Below are positions 1-11,166 of a stretch of DNA of 64,000 nt, in pieces. The notes under the pieces were generated by a model. The model made no database searches and was not told the DNA's origin. It was given only the letters and a program-made list of their open reading frames with translations. Location of the stretch: NCBI GenBank assembly GCA_964017195.1, contig OZ024888.1, positions 17,820,701 to 17,884,700 of the forward strand. The letters run 5' to 3'. Numbering within the stretch: position 1 is the stretch's first letter; every line of letters begins with the position of its first letter. The translations under genes were made by a program, and so were the position numbers. Source of the DNA: Siderastrea radians (taxonomy: Eukaryota > Cnidaria > Anthozoa > Scleractinia > Rhizangiidae).

Positions 1-47
1 ATGCAATTGCAGACCTGGTTACACTGGAGATGGCGTCAATTGTAGTG
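1..47 (+). CDS. EGF exon, 3' part (type D)
   Basis: The last third of a calcium-binding EGF module, cut by the window edge. It carries cysteines 4, 5 and 6 and the ending [11 protein letters not shown], then the donor gtaagt at 48. It matches 2011-2057 without difference. Confidence 0.8.
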
Positions 48-3000
48 GTAAGTTTTCACTCTCAACACGCAATTCCCAAGATGCTTTTTTCTCTTGAAGC
101 AAGGAAAAATCAACAGATCCATGTAATATAGCACATAAAGAACTATAGAACCTAGAGTCCTGCGTTCGCAGCACGAGAGCTATTAAATCCCCTAAACCTT
201 GAACTGTGCTGTGTAATCAATTGAATCATCCAAATACACACAATTACACATTTTGCAGATTTTCTCCGTCAACTCAGAACTGGAAAAAAGATGCTAGTGC
301 TCAGAATGTTTTGTTGTTGCTGCTGTTTTTTTCTTTTTCTTTTTTTTACTTTTCATGTCCTTTGTTATTACATGCCTCGGTAGTCTGAATTATTTGCAAA
401 ACAACGTGCTCAAGTGAGAAGATTACAGCCAATGACTCTTTTGCAGATATAAATGAATGCAATACACCTGCACCCGAGCAGTTATTGGCACCATGGTGCC
501 AATAACCGCTCGTCAAACGCGGATTGTGTAAATACGCCTGGATCGTATGAATGCAAATGCCAATCCGGATACACTGGGAATGGTGCAAATTGCAGCGGTT
601 AGTTTTTCGTCTTAAGTAAACAGTCGGGAAAAACGCCACTCAGGATTGATTTGTTCAGCAAGAAAATCTATCTCCATGGTCGGCAACTAACTTCCTGTGG
701 CCAAATTTCGTATGGCTTAGAGCTAGTGCTTTTTGGTTTTTTTCTGTCCACAACCATGGTTTTTACGGCGGTCCTAACACATTTTGCCAGGAAAAACACC
801 AGCATTTTCATGTTGATAGGAAGCTTGTCACGAAAAAAGAAATAAGTAGTAAAATTAACATCTGTAGATAACAATAAACGCTCATGGTCCAGTGGACTAA
901 GCGCCGGATAATGACGCCGACGAGCTGGGTTTGGCTCTCAGCGAGGACATGAATTTTTTCCTTTTTTTCTTTTTTTTTTTTAATTTAACGACTTGAATGA
1001 GAGTATTTTCACAAATTAATAAGTGCCAGCAAAAAACAAAAAAGGGGGGCTCCCCTCTTAGGTTAGGCTAAATCTATACCCCTGAGGACAAATTGTGGCT
1101 TATGCGCATGCGTCAAATCAAATATCGTACAATTTACAACAGAATCTGGTTCAAAATCTAGCTGTATTGTAAAGAAATGTTTTTGTAGCAGAGTTTAGTG
1201 GAATTTGGCAACATAGCACTCCAAAAACCGCTTTAACGGTAAAAAATGCGGTTTTTTTTTTCAGTGAGCAGTGAAAGCTGCAATATTTCTGCTGCTCTTT
1301 AATTACCATGTTCTAGGCATGCAGCTGCGAATTCACCAATACCCTTTCTTTCCTCAAACGCTATGTTGGTCGACTGAAATGGAACTGCTATCATGTTTGG
1401 CGTCTATGACATTTGGACATTCATAATTCCCAGCCATGAGCCGCCAAAACGGTACAAATATTCACGAATTTTCCCCTTTTACTTATCACACGAATCACTA
1501 GGGTAAAATAGTTGAAAATCATTTTGGCAACGTAAGCATATCAGAGCAATTGACTTTTTGCAGATGTGAATGAATGCAGTACACCTGGTGCCAGTAACTG
1601 CTCGTTAAATGCGGACTGTGTAAACAAGCCTGGATCATTTGAATGCAAATGCAAACCCGGATACACTGGAGATGGTGTCAATTGCAGTGGTAGGTTTTAA
1701 AATGAAGCTTTACGTCCCATCGTTCACTTTAGATTATTATACGCAAACGACCAGTATGCGGACAGCACCCGGCGGCACCAGTATAGGGATCCTAAGGGAA
1801 TATTACTGGGAAGCAGACTATATGAAACTGAGTCCCATTGTCTGCCTTCTGTCTTGGTCTGCAACTTATCGTCAAGCTCATTCGGAGAAGGCTGATGAGT
1901 TGAAATGAAGAGAACCTTCGCTCTGTTGCAGATGTAGATGAATGCGGTACACCTGGTGCCAATAACTGCCCGTCAAACGCGGACTGTGTAAATAAACCCG
2001 GATCGTTTGAATGCAATTGCAGACCTGGTTACACTGGAGATGGCGTCAATTGTAGTGGTAAGTTTTCACTCTCAACACGCAATTCCCAAGATGCTTTTTT
2101 CTCTTGAAGCAAGGAAAAATCAACAGATCCATGTAATATAGCACATAAAGAACTATAGAACCTAGAGTCCTGCGTTCGCAGCACGAGAGCTATTTAATCC
2201 CCTAAACCTTGAACTGTGCTGTGTAATCAATTGAATCATCCAAATACACACAATTACACATTTTGCAGATTTTCTCCGTCAACTCAGAACTGGAAAAAAG
2301 ATGCTAGTGCTCAGAATGTTTTGTTGTTGCTGCTGTTTTTTTCTTTTTTTTTTTTTTTACTTTTCATGTCCTTTGTTATTACATGCCTCGGTAGTCTGAA
2401 TTATTTGCAAAACAACGTGCTCAAGTGAGAAGATTACAGCCAATGACTCTTTTGCAGATATAAATGAATGCAATACACCTGCACCCGAGCAGTTATTGGC
2501 ACCATGGTGCCAATAACCGCTCGTCAAACGCGGATTGTGTAAATACGCCTGGATCGTATGAATGCAAATGCCAATCCGGATACACTGGGAATGGTGCAAA
2601 TTGCAGCGGTTAGTTTTTCGTCTTAAGTAAACAGTCGGGAAAAACGCCACTCAGGATTGATTTGTTCAGCAAGAAACTCTATCTCCATGGTCGGCAACTA
2701 ACTTCCTGTGGCCAAATTTCGTATGGCTTAGAGCTAGTGCTTTTTGGTTTTTTTCTGTCCACAACCATGGTTTTTACGGCGGTCCTAACACATTTTGCCA
2801 GGAAAAACACCAGCATTTTCATGTTGATAGGAAGCTTGTCACGAAAAAAGAAATAAGTAGTAAAATTAACATCTGTAGATAACAATAAACGCTCATGGTC
2901 CAGTGGACTAAGCGCCGGATAATGACGCCGACGAGCTGGGTTTGGCTCTCAGCGAGGACATGAATTTTTTCCTTTTTTTCTTTTTTTTTTTTAATTTAAC

Positions 3001-6000
3001 GACTTGAATGAGAGTATTTTCACAAATTAATAAGTGCCAGCAAAAAACAAAAAAGGGGGGCTCCCCTCTTAGGTTAGGCTAAATCTATACCCCTGAGGAC
3101 AAATTGTGGCTTATGCGCATGCGTCAAATCAAATATCGTACAATTTACAACAGAATCTGGTTCAAAATCTAGCTGTATTGTAAAGAAATGTTTTTGTAGC
3201 AGAGTTTAGTGGAATTTGGCAACATAGCACTCCAAAAACCGCTTTAACGGTAAAAAATGCGGTTTTTTTTTAAGTGAGCAGTGAAAGCTTCAATATTTCT
3301 GCTGCTCTTTAATTGCCATGTTCTAGGCATGCAGCTGCGAATTCACCAATACCCTTTCTTTCCTCAAACGCTATGTTGGTCGACTGAAATGGAACTGCTA
3401 TCATGTTTGGCGTCTATGACATTTGGACATTCATAATTCCCAGCCATGAGCCGCCAAAACGGTACAAATATTCACGAATTTTCCCCTTTTACTTATCACA
3501 CGAATCACTAGGGTAAAATAGTTGAAAATCATTTTGGCAACGTAAGCATATCAGAGCAATTGACTTTTTGCAGATGTGAATGAATGCAGTACACCTGGTG
3601 CCAGTAACTGCTCGTTAAATGCGGACTGTGTAAACAAGCCTGGATCATTTGAATGCAAATGCAAACCCGGATACACTGGAGATGGTGTCAATTGCAGTGG
3701 TAGGTTTTAAAATGAAGCTTTACGTCCCATCGTTCACTTTAGATTATTATATGCAAACAACCAGTATGCAGACGAGCTGCCGGGCGGCACCAGTATAATG
3801 ATCCTAAGGGAATAGTACTGGGAAACAAACTATGTGTAACTGAATCCCATTATCTGCCTTCTGTCTTGGTCTGCAACTTATCGTCAAGCTCATTCGGAAA
3901 AGGCTGATCAGTTGAAATGAAGAGAACCTTCGCTCTGTTGCAGATGTAGATGAATGCAGTACACCTGGCTCCAATAACTGCCCGTCAAACGCGGACTGTG
4001 TAAATAAACCCGGATCGTTTGAATGCAATTGCAGACCTGGTTACACTAGAGATGGCGCCAGTTGTAATGGTAAGTTTTCACTCTCAACACGCAATTCCCA
4101 AGATCCCTGTAATTTCCTTTGTTAAGCTAGAGGACTGGAGCTTTTCTCTCTTGAAGCAAGGAAAAAAATCAACAGATCCATGTAATATAGCACATAAAGA
4201 ACTATAGAACCTAGAGCCCTGCATTCGCAACAAGAGAGCTATAATCCCCTAAACCTTGAACTGTGCTGTGTAATCAATTGAATCATCCAAATAAACACAA
4301 AAACACATTTTGTAGATTTTCTCCATCAACTCAGAACTGGAAAAAAGATGCTAGTGCTCAGAATGTTTTGTTGTTGTTGCTGCTGTTTTTTTTTTTTTTT
4401 TTTCCTTTTCATGTCCTTTGCTATTACATGCCTCGGTAGTCTGAATTATTTGCAAAACAACGTATCTTAGTGAGAAGATTACAGCCAATGACTCTTTTTC
4501 AGATATAGACGAATGCAGTACACCTGGTGCCAATAACTGCTCGTTTAAAGCGGATTGTGTAAATAAGCCTGGATCGTATGAATGCAACTGCAAATTTGGA
4601 CACACTGGGGATGGAGTGAATTGCAGTGGTTAGTTTTTTGTCTTAAGTAAACAATCGGGAAAAATGCCACTCTGGATTGATTTGTTCCCCAAGAAACTCC
4701 ATCTCCATGTTCGGCAACTAACTTCCTGTGGCAAAATTTCGTATGGTTTACCGATGCGGAAAGAAACCAAATGGCAGCTCACTCACCCACTTTTTTAAAT
4801 GTATATTTCTTGTCTCCCAAAACTTCTTGCGTATGAAAATTCCGGAAGAAATAGCCGGAACTGCTTTCGGAAACTTATAAACCGAAAACGGCTTTGCTTG
4901 TAGTTACTTGAATAATTTTTTATTTCGATCTCTAACCAGAGAGCATCGAGATTGACAACAAAACACACCAAAGCACTACAAAACACGCTGAAAACTATGA
5001 CATAAGTTTTGAGGCCGAGAAGTGTATAAATTCGGGCGCTTTGAGGAACAAACAGAACAGTATTCGGAAGCTTGGAAATGGGATAAAGTAGCTTTAAACT
5101 GAAAACTGTTTCGCTTATAGTTACTTGGATAATTTTTATTTCCTTCTCTAACTAGAGACCATATCGAGATTGAGAACAAAACACACCAAAACACTGCAAA
5201 ACACATAACACAAGTTTGGCGGCTGCGAAGTGTATAATTTCGGGCGGCGTTTTGAGAAATGCACAGAAATGTTTTCGGAAGCTTATCGGATGAAAGAGTA
5301 GACGCCTTTATTTAGAAAATACATATAAGGGAAATTTTTTTCTTTTATTTATTTATTTCTAAAGGAACATCTGGTTTAGCACTAAAATAGAGCTAGTTTA
5401 AACAGAGTCCTGTAAAAAACAAATAAACAGATACAAGGAAAATCAATACAGAAAGTAGCACACAATAAAACACATAGAGACACTCGATAATTAAAGAGAC
5501 TGGACACACTGGCGCTTGGATTGCCGTTTCGCCAGGGACTTGAACGTTAAAAAATATACATGTATTACTGCAAGTAACAACTGCTTCCCTTATGGTTTCT
5601 TAAATAACTTTTATATATTTCGTTCTCAAAACCATGTACCTTAAACCCTTTTAAAACTTCACTTACTCGGTTGTGTTTCAGAACAGGACAAGCTCTCCGC
5701 CGTAAAGAAAACAAACATGAAATCCTCAAAGTCAAATTTCGCAACTTGAACTTTTCGCTTTCCCCCCAACAAAACAATTGAGTTGATTCTTTTGAACTTT
5801 TTCTGTACGGGCGGGCGGGGCGAAAGTACGTTGACGTCACAACCAAATTTATCACATCGATGGGTAACCAGATGGTGCTTCGCGGGAGCTCCACCGTTAT
5901 TATCGAACATCACTTATCTTATTTATCCTATTTTCTTTGACTAACTCGTCCTACTTCATTTGAAGATGTCGATGAATGTGCAACCAACACTGACGACTGC

Positions 6001-8404
6001 TCACCTAATGCCGACTGCACGAATTTGGATGGATCATTCCAGTGTGCATGTAAGCCGAGATTTACTGGAGATGGAAAAACATGCAGTGGTAGGTTTAAAT
6101 GTCTATTAGCTACGTATGGCCTGTTTAAGTGGAGGAAGCTGACATAGTTCACCTTTGCATCACTTACGCCGAGTAATTCCACTACTTTTGTCGACAAGGT
6201 TACAGTGGGAGTGGAATCAGCCGCAATGGTGCGTTATTGTATCCACGAGTACAGGTCCTTGCATTGCCAAAAAAATTGAACCTCAGCTTACGGCGTTGCA
6301 CTCCTACATATACTTTAGAGGCATGTATGTACTTAACCTTTACATCGCATACATCTCACTAGATGGAACTGAAGACGAAGTATTCTGGCACGAAGGTTTA
6401 GTCCTGTCGCCAGGACACACCTCACCCCACCCTACCAAAAGGGCTGCACCCTGGGTGGCAGTCGATGCCGTCCTGTACTTTTCGTGTTCGCAAATCCGGA
6501 AAAACAAACATATTTGGAAATATTTTCATAATTTGAATTAAGGAGTTAGTCAGGTCAAATACCTTTTTATTGTTTTATGGCAGTGCGATGGGATTTTGTA
6601 ATACCACTCTACCACACGAGCTCAAATAGCAAAATATAGCTGTTTTGGGTTTTTATTCACTTTGGGTTTATGCTCGCACAAACTTTGCTAAATTATTAGG
6701 GGTCTTTTTCTTCAAAATGAAAATTGGACTCAAGACATCGTTGTAATAGTTGCTTGAGGTAAGCCAGGAAAGCATAAAGAATTTAGAACCGCGCCCTAGG
6801 AGTGTCGGTAGGTTAGCGCTGACTCGCTAAGGAACTTGTGTCTTTTCATTAGTGAAGGCCGCGCATGCAAACCCGGAAAATAAAGAATGCATCTCCTCCT
6901 TGATGCCCGTTTTACATTCCTACACATATCGATGTATGTCTGATTTTGACATTTCCGGAATACTTGTCATCAAAAGAGTCTTGTTTTTTTTCCATGTCCA
7001 GTTTCCTTGTACTTATTTTCTTTTTCAATGTGTTTGTTTCTGTTTTTGCCCGATTTAGGGGGGTTGTTAGCCACCCAATAGTTTAGTTTAGCTCCTTCCC
7101 CCCAGGTGGAGGACAAGGCCAGAAATGAGTTGCTTCCACTTGACCCTGTCCTTGGCTACAGCTATCTGTGTCCTCAACATTAGTACCATTTATATTTTGG
7201 GATCTTGTCTCATGGCATTGAGGCTAAGCACCTTCGTCTTGTCGATGTTTATCTTCAGTCCCATACCGTCACTATTTCTTCCCAGTCTTTCTAATTTCAT
7301 TTGCATTTGCGTCCATGTACTGGAGATGAGCGCAATATCATCAGCATAGTCTAAATCTTGAAGCTGTCTCATCATTTTCCATCGAATTCCTGTGTCACCT
7401 TGCTCCGTGGTCCTATGCATGATCCAGTCTATCACCAACAGGAAGAGGAACCTGACATCACGCAGCCTTGTTTCACACCTGCCTTCACGGTAAACCAATC
7501 AGAGGTGACCGCTCCATCTAGCACTGCACACTTGGTATTGTTGTTACACAATTTAACCATTCTTATGAACTCTGTTGGTATTCCATAAGACTGAATTATC
7601 CTCCACAATGTTTCACGATGGACGCCTATCAAAGGCCTTCTCATAATCCACAAAACTGGTATACAGACTCGCATTCCACTCCAGCGATTATTGGATGACA
7701 TTACGAAGCCCGAAGATATGTTCTGTTGTGCGCACATATGTTCCGTTGTGCTAGCTACCCAATCCAACCCCTAAATCTGCCCCTGGATTTTATAAAGTGA
7801 AATTGTAACAAAGGTAACAGTCCCTATCATACCAATATTCAGGGCAGAGTAACTAAGAGCTGGAATTATTTTATTGCAACTGAATTTCGATGGCTACATA
7901 ACACGCCTATGGAAAATGAAGTTTGTTTTGTGACTAGTTACTATACCGTTTAGTAATTGTTTTTCGTTCTTTTTAGTTCGGTTGCAGTGTCCATCCGGAT
8001 CATCCTGGACAGCTAACGAGGGATCGTGTTATACACTTATCACTGCAGGTCAGACCTGGCACGAGGCGGATGAAGCGTGCAAAAAAATGGAATCTCTCTT
8101 AGTGAAGATTGAGTCCTCTGAGGAAAACGACTTCATTAAAAGTAAATATCTCACTGGAGCATGGGCCCACTACTGGATAGGACTTTCCGATTCTGAGGAG
8201 GAAGGTACCTGGAAATGGTCTGACGGAACTGGATTAACAGGTTACACAAACTGGGGAAGTGGCCAGCCAAATAACTATAAAAACCAGGACTGTGTAGAAA
8301 TAAGAAAGGGATCTTACTCTTCTAAAAATTATGACGGGCAGTGGCAAGACAAACGTTGCTCACATAGTCAAGGGTATATCTGTGAATTTAGACCAGTAAG
8401 TTAG
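1..8404 (+). CDS. EGF-repeat / C-type lectin protein, 5' end outside window
   Basis: Probable secreted or cell-surface adhesion/recognition protein: a run of calcium-binding EGF-like modules followed by a C-type lectin domain. Coding exons by splice signals: 1-47 (partial), 447-597 (broken), 1564-1689, 1932-2057, 2458-2608 (broken), 3574-3699, 3944-4069, 4503-4628, 5966-6088 and 7977-8404. Every intact EGF exon is 123 or 126 nt, starts after AG and ends before GT in phase 1, so exons can be duplicated or skipped without shifting frame. Intact modules have six cysteines, a D-x-[ND]-E-C start (calcium binding) and the C-x-N-x4-[FY]-x-C hydroxylation pattern. The gene enters from the left edge, so signal peptide and N-terminus are unseen. 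Ligand unknown. Module identity is firm; whether all exons enter one transcript is inferred from phase. Confidence 0.82.
447..597 (+). pseudogene. EGF exon type B, broken by a 25-bp palindromic insertion
   Basis: Normal acceptor (ttttgcag) and donor (gttagt) surround a calcium-binding EGF exon that is 151 nt instead of 126. The extra 25 bases follow codon ACA-CCT and are an inverted copy of the adjoining exon sequence, so 475-512 forms a 38-bp hairpin with one mismatch. Read in the incoming phase, the exon gains a TAA stop at about 502-504 and the rest is shifted. Because the exon is phase 1-1, skipping it would keep the message open. The second unit carries the same lesion at 2458-2608; exon 4503-4628 is the undamaged relative. 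Confidence 0.8.
880..948 (+). repeat. tRNA-like (SINE-head-like) sequence in EGF intron
   Basis: It contains an A-box-like TGGTCCAGTGGACTAAGC and a weak B-box-like GGGTTTGGCTCTC at tRNA spacing, followed by T-rich sequence. It does not fold into a sound tRNA. Probably a decayed SINE head; a duplicate lies at 2891-2959. Confidence 0.35.
1564..1689 (+). CDS. Calcium-binding EGF exon (type C)
   Basis: An intact 126-nt phase 1-1 exon between tttttgcag and gtaggt. It encodes a 42-residue module starting D-V-N-E-C, with all six cysteines, the [10 protein letters not shown] hydroxylation/calcium motif and the ending Y-T-G-D-G-V-N-C. The copy in the second unit (3574-3699) appears identical. Confidence 0.88.
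1932..2057 (+). CDS. Calcium-binding EGF exon (type D)
   Basis: An intact 126-nt phase 1-1 exon between ctgttgcag and gtaagt. The module starts D-V-D-E-C and has six cysteines and the [10 protein letters not shown] motif. It differs from the downstream copy (3944-4069) at several codons, unlike the C exons. Confidence 0.88.
2458..2608 (+). pseudogene. EGF exon type B, second copy of the broken exon
   Basis: Second-unit copy of 447-597 with the same 25-bp insertion, the same 38-bp near-palindrome (about 2486-2523) and the same in-frame TAA. The insertion therefore happened before the last duplication or conversion of the unit. Splice sites are intact. Confidence 0.8.
2891..2959 (+). repeat. 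tRNA-like (SINE-head-like) sequence, second unit
   Basis: Second-unit copy of the element at 880-948, duplicated along with the EGF exons. Confidence 0.35.
3574..3699 (+). CDS. Calcium-binding EGF exon (type C, second copy)
   Basis: An intact 126-nt phase 1-1 exon, with acceptor tttttgcag and donor gtaggt. It encodes the same module as 1564-1689. Confidence 0.88.
3944..4069 (+). CDS. Calcium-binding EGF exon (type D, second copy)
   Basis: An intact 126-nt exon with six cysteines. Its end reads [10 protein letters not shown] where sister modules have [10 protein letters not shown], so a usually conserved glycine between cysteines 5 and 6 is replaced by arginine. Donor gtaagt. Confidence 0.85.
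4503..4628 (+). CDS. Calcium-binding EGF exon (undamaged relative of type B)
   Basis: An intact 126-nt phase 1-1 exon starting D-I-D-E-C. Its upstream intron (gattacagccaatgactc...) matches that of the two broken B exons, so it is their orthologous position in the partial third unit. It lacks the 25-bp insertion and shows the ancestral reading. Confidence 0.87.
4840..5290. repeat. Two diverged tandem copies of a ~220-bp unit
   Basis: The block around tagttacttgaataatttt (4901) recurs around 5119, with shared stretches such as acaaaacacaccaaa and gaagtgtataa. The intron from 5290 to 5965 holds nothing else I can identify; open frames there on the minus strand have no supporting signal. Confidence 0.6.
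5966..6088 (+). CDS. Calcium-binding EGF exon (last before the lectin domain)
   Basis: An intact 123-nt phase 1-1 exon encoding 41 residues. It starts D-V-D-E-C-A-T-N-T and has six cysteines and the [10 protein letters not shown] motif. It is clearly diverged from the tandem modules upstream, so it is an older copy. Acceptor tttgaag, donor gtaggt. Confidence 0.85.
7080..7767 (-). mobile_element. Non-LTR retrotransposon reverse transcriptase remnant
   Basis: Minus-strand frames give reverse-transcriptase landmarks in order: F-V-D-Y-E-K-A-F-D, then [33 protein letters not shown], and the catalytic [10 protein letters not shown] box, then K-I-N-I-D-K-T-K-V. At least two frameshifts separate these blocks, and neither an endonuclease nor a 3' end is visible. 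It is a dead, truncated LINE lying antisense in the last intron of the EGF/lectin gene. The clade cannot be fixed by eye. Confidence 0.85.
7977..8404 (+). CDS. C-type lectin domain exon
   Basis: The acceptor ctttttag at 7976 gives phase 1, matching the EGF exons, so translation reads V-R-L-Q-C-P-S-G. About 140 residues form one long-form C-type lectin domain: C-P-S-G-S-S-W, then the Y-W-I-G-L core, W-K-W-S-D-G, a [13 protein letters not shown] loop and a closing W-Q-D-K-R-C...Y-I-C-E-F. Q-P-N sits where E-P-N (mannose type) or Q-P-D (galactose type) occurs in calcium-dependent sugar binders, so binding is possible but specificity is uncertain. The reading frame ends TAG at 8402-8404. A strong donor (gtaagt) at 8396-8401 offers an alternative exit just before that stop. 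Confidence 0.88.
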
Positions 8405-10800
8405 CTTAACACTTGTAGTGAAAACCATTCATACAAACAGGAGAATCTGGACTGAATTAGAACTGTCGTGACACTGTTAGAGTAGTGTACTTCGGTGAGA
8501 AGTGGCAACACAGCCTTTCTTCATTAGAGAACATCGGGCCACGTATGGTGCCAATTGACTGGTTTATATATTTGAATGAATGAACTTTTAAGTTTTAAGC
8601 AGTAAAAAGTTTATGCTAGTTTATATAATCGAGCAATGCTGGCTCAATTTCTACGTTTTTCGTACACAAGTCTTGTTTTTAACGTGCGACGATTAGAAAA
8701 GACAAGACTGAAAATTTGAAATTGAGCCTATGAAGCAAACTACACAAAAGCGGGGGAGATAAAGTTTCGAATTTTTTTTGGGGGGGGGGAATGGGGGAGA
8801 GGCGGGGGAAGTGAAATACCCCTGCTGCGTTTTTTTCGTGTTTTAAGTTGTTATTATTTCATCATACCAGTCGATATCATTTCTTTCCTTTTGCAAGTTG
8901 GAGCCATTTTGCCAACCCTGCAGTATTTTTCTCCAAAAAGGGAGCCCGAAACTATACTCCTGACATCCATTAATTTCACTTGTTATGGTTGCAATTAACG
9001 TTCTGATAGAAACTAGATGCAATGTAGTGATAGCAAATAGACAAGTATGATCTCTTGTAATTTATTTAATATGTCAATTACAAATAATTACACTAACATT
9101 TGATAGGTCAGCTTTCTATTTTGTTACTTTAACTAAATGTTAGATCCACCACCCGACAGCAAGAATGCCACTTGAAAGTAGGGACTGGAGTTGTTTTTAA
9201 TTCATTCTATCAGTGCACAGCTGGATGTTATAATGATTTTTTATGGCGATTAAAAAAAAAGGTGAAACAATAATTCAGAGGGGCACCATTATCTATTTTT
9301 TGGGATTACTTTAAAAAGCCAAAAGACATTGCAAATAGAGGAAACTCCAAAATACGGTTGTTTTGATTACAATAACTTTATCAGTTTTCTGAAACTATTG
9401 TTGCGTGTGCTTGGCTACGGATGGCTAGGATGGAGATGGATTGCAACTTTAAAAAAAACCAGGTTTATAGTTTTCAGGTGTCTCTCCTGTTTTTTCAAGA
9501 ATTCGTTAGAAACTGATACCGCTTTCTTCTCTCTTTTATAAAAGCACTCAATTTCTTTCTGTGGATTTTATAGGAGCATTTCATTCCAATATGAAATCCA
9601 GCACCTTTCTTTATAAGCCAAAAATGGGGAGATCCCGGTAACGTTAAGTGCCAATGAACCAATGACACATACAGCACATGCAAGGCTGTGTTTGCGGTTT
9701 TTGTTTGATACACCAATCGGAAGGTCGAGGAATTTTTAGACGCCAATTAAATACATCCAAGATCTACCAAGATCGTTAGTTACATAGAGCTACCTTCGGC
9801 AATCAATAAAATGTTGTTTAGTACATGTATACGTTATGAAGTAAGTAATCGTGCTACCAAATATCGCCAGCAGTATGAGAATGACTATTTCTTTTATATA
9901 CAAAGACGAGTTTACGAATACGTTTCAAACGTGGCGAGATCCAGTATTTAAGATGTTAAAGTGTTTACATACCACATACACCAAAACTGGAAAAATTTCG
10001 TACAAAAAAATACACCGAAATTTCGTAACCACTTTAAACGATGGAGCGTAAATGTTTTCTTCGAAAGAAATGTACAGTAGAGATTCGATTTTTTCGAAAG
10101 TTAACTTAAAGTTTATTTGTAAATCGTTGCAAAAATACAGGAGGCTTATTGTAGACATAGCGCATCTATTTAGCCCATACTTTTGAAGCAAAAATCCATA
10201 AAGAGGACTTAGTATTACTCAGGTGATAGCTGTAAAAGAAGTAATGTGATTCTCTGGGAGTCGACTACGTGACAGACTGTATCCTCAGAATGGTACTGTA
10301 AACGATGGCACCTAAAAAAACAGGCGCATATTATCATAACTCCCTGATACGGGGAAGGAACGAAAGGATAAGAAGGCACACAAACACTCCAACTACAGGA
10401 TTATGAAAAGAAGGTCTGTAATTTAATCAGTACAGTTTACTATTGAGATGCAGTATAAACAAATAGTCGACAATAAGCTGACAGTGTCATAGGCAAGTTA
10501 AGAAATATCTTATTATCTCAACATTTTTACGTAAGACTGCACAAATTAGGTGATCACATAAACCCTTAGTTTGTGAGTAAAAAAAAGTCCCTAATTTCCT
10601 AATTTATGCACATTAAGCATTACAGTTCGACTACAGGAACTGCCAAATTTGATTTTTTATGGGTATCGAAGGTCGTCAACCCACAGCTCATTTTAGAATG
10701 TGAACTAGTCAAGAAAGCTTGGTAACTATTTCGTTGTTTTGATCTCGACTTCTGATTGGCTAGTTAAAAAAAAAAAGTCTCAAAATTTTGCCTGGGTCGT
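8405..10800. other. Intergenic, no gene seen
   Basis: AT-rich sequence with a G-rich low-complexity tract at 8779-8816. Open frames here are short and lack domain or splice support. An AATAAA at 9805-9810 is the first clear polyadenylation signal downstream of the lectin exon, but it is 1.4 kb away. Confidence 0.5.
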
Positions 10801-10802
10801 CT

Positions 10803-10917
10803 CTGTCCTTGTGATCGTAATTATGAGGAACCGTGTTATGCCCTTATCATAGCAGGTTAGACCTGCCACTCCAACGCAGTTTGTACCAACACTGATGGCG
10901 ATTTTCAGTGCGAATGA
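10803..10917 (+). pseudogene. Chimeric lectin/EGF relic
   Basis: 10825-10869 matches the start of the lectin exon (8018-8062) at 37 of 45 bases but reads C-Y-A-L-I-I-A-G-stop. It then jumps directly to an EGF fragment, S-N-A-V-C-T-N-T-D-G-D-F-Q-C-E-stop. It is non-coding: there are two stops and no splice sites. The lectin-to-EGF junction reverses the order of the live gene, so this is a rearranged fragment of a paralogue. A TA-flanked MITE starts right after it. Confidence 0.72.
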
Positions 10918-10919
10918 TA

Positions 10920-11166
10920 CAGCTATTTCAATTAACGTTGTCGGATTTTAAAGCCTGGAGCTTAGGCGACATGACCAAAGGGTAGTATGGGTATCTGTAA
11001 GTCTTCTGTGATCCGGCTGTAATTTCACGGCTGTCACTACCTATGTAATTTATTTTCCGTAGGAATGAGCTATATAGCTAAGTTTGGTAAATTTATTAAT
11101 CCTTTACCCATGTCACCTTACGGTCTTATCGCGTAAGCTTTCCGACAACGTTAATTGAAATAGCTG
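10920..11166. mobile_element. 247-bp MITE with TA flanks
   Basis: The left end CAGCTATTTCAATTAACG is repeated inverted at the right end; the inverted repeat is perfect for about 26 bp and continues imperfectly inward. TA stands on both sides (10918-10919 and 11167-11168), as for Tc1/mariner-type insertions. No coding capacity. Confidence 0.78.

Larger units (their letters stand above)
1..4745 (+). repeat. Tandem duplication of a ~2.0-kb EGF exon unit (2 full + 1 partial)
   Basis: Unit 1 (1-2010) repeats at 2011-4020 with offset 2010-2012; a third, shorter and more diverged unit runs from 4021 to about 4745 with internal deletions. From the start of units 1 and 2 to about 1735/3747 the copies are nearly identical in exons and introns. 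The following intron segment and the D exon differ much more, which marks the edge of a recent duplication or gene conversion. Confidence 0.92.

Noticed and set aside
346..639. A 97-codon minus-strand frame (again at 2357-2650)
   Set aside because: It is antisense to the broken EGF exon and its flanking introns, and is repeated only because the unit is duplicated.
5565..5894. A 109-codon minus-strand frame
   Set aside because: No domain, no splice context; it lies in an EGF-gene intron and overlaps another frame of similar length.
6155..6541. A 128-codon plus-strand frame after the last EGF exon
   Set aside because: It begins inside an intron without an acceptor in a compatible phase and shows no domain; the phase-correct continuation is the lectin exon at 7977.
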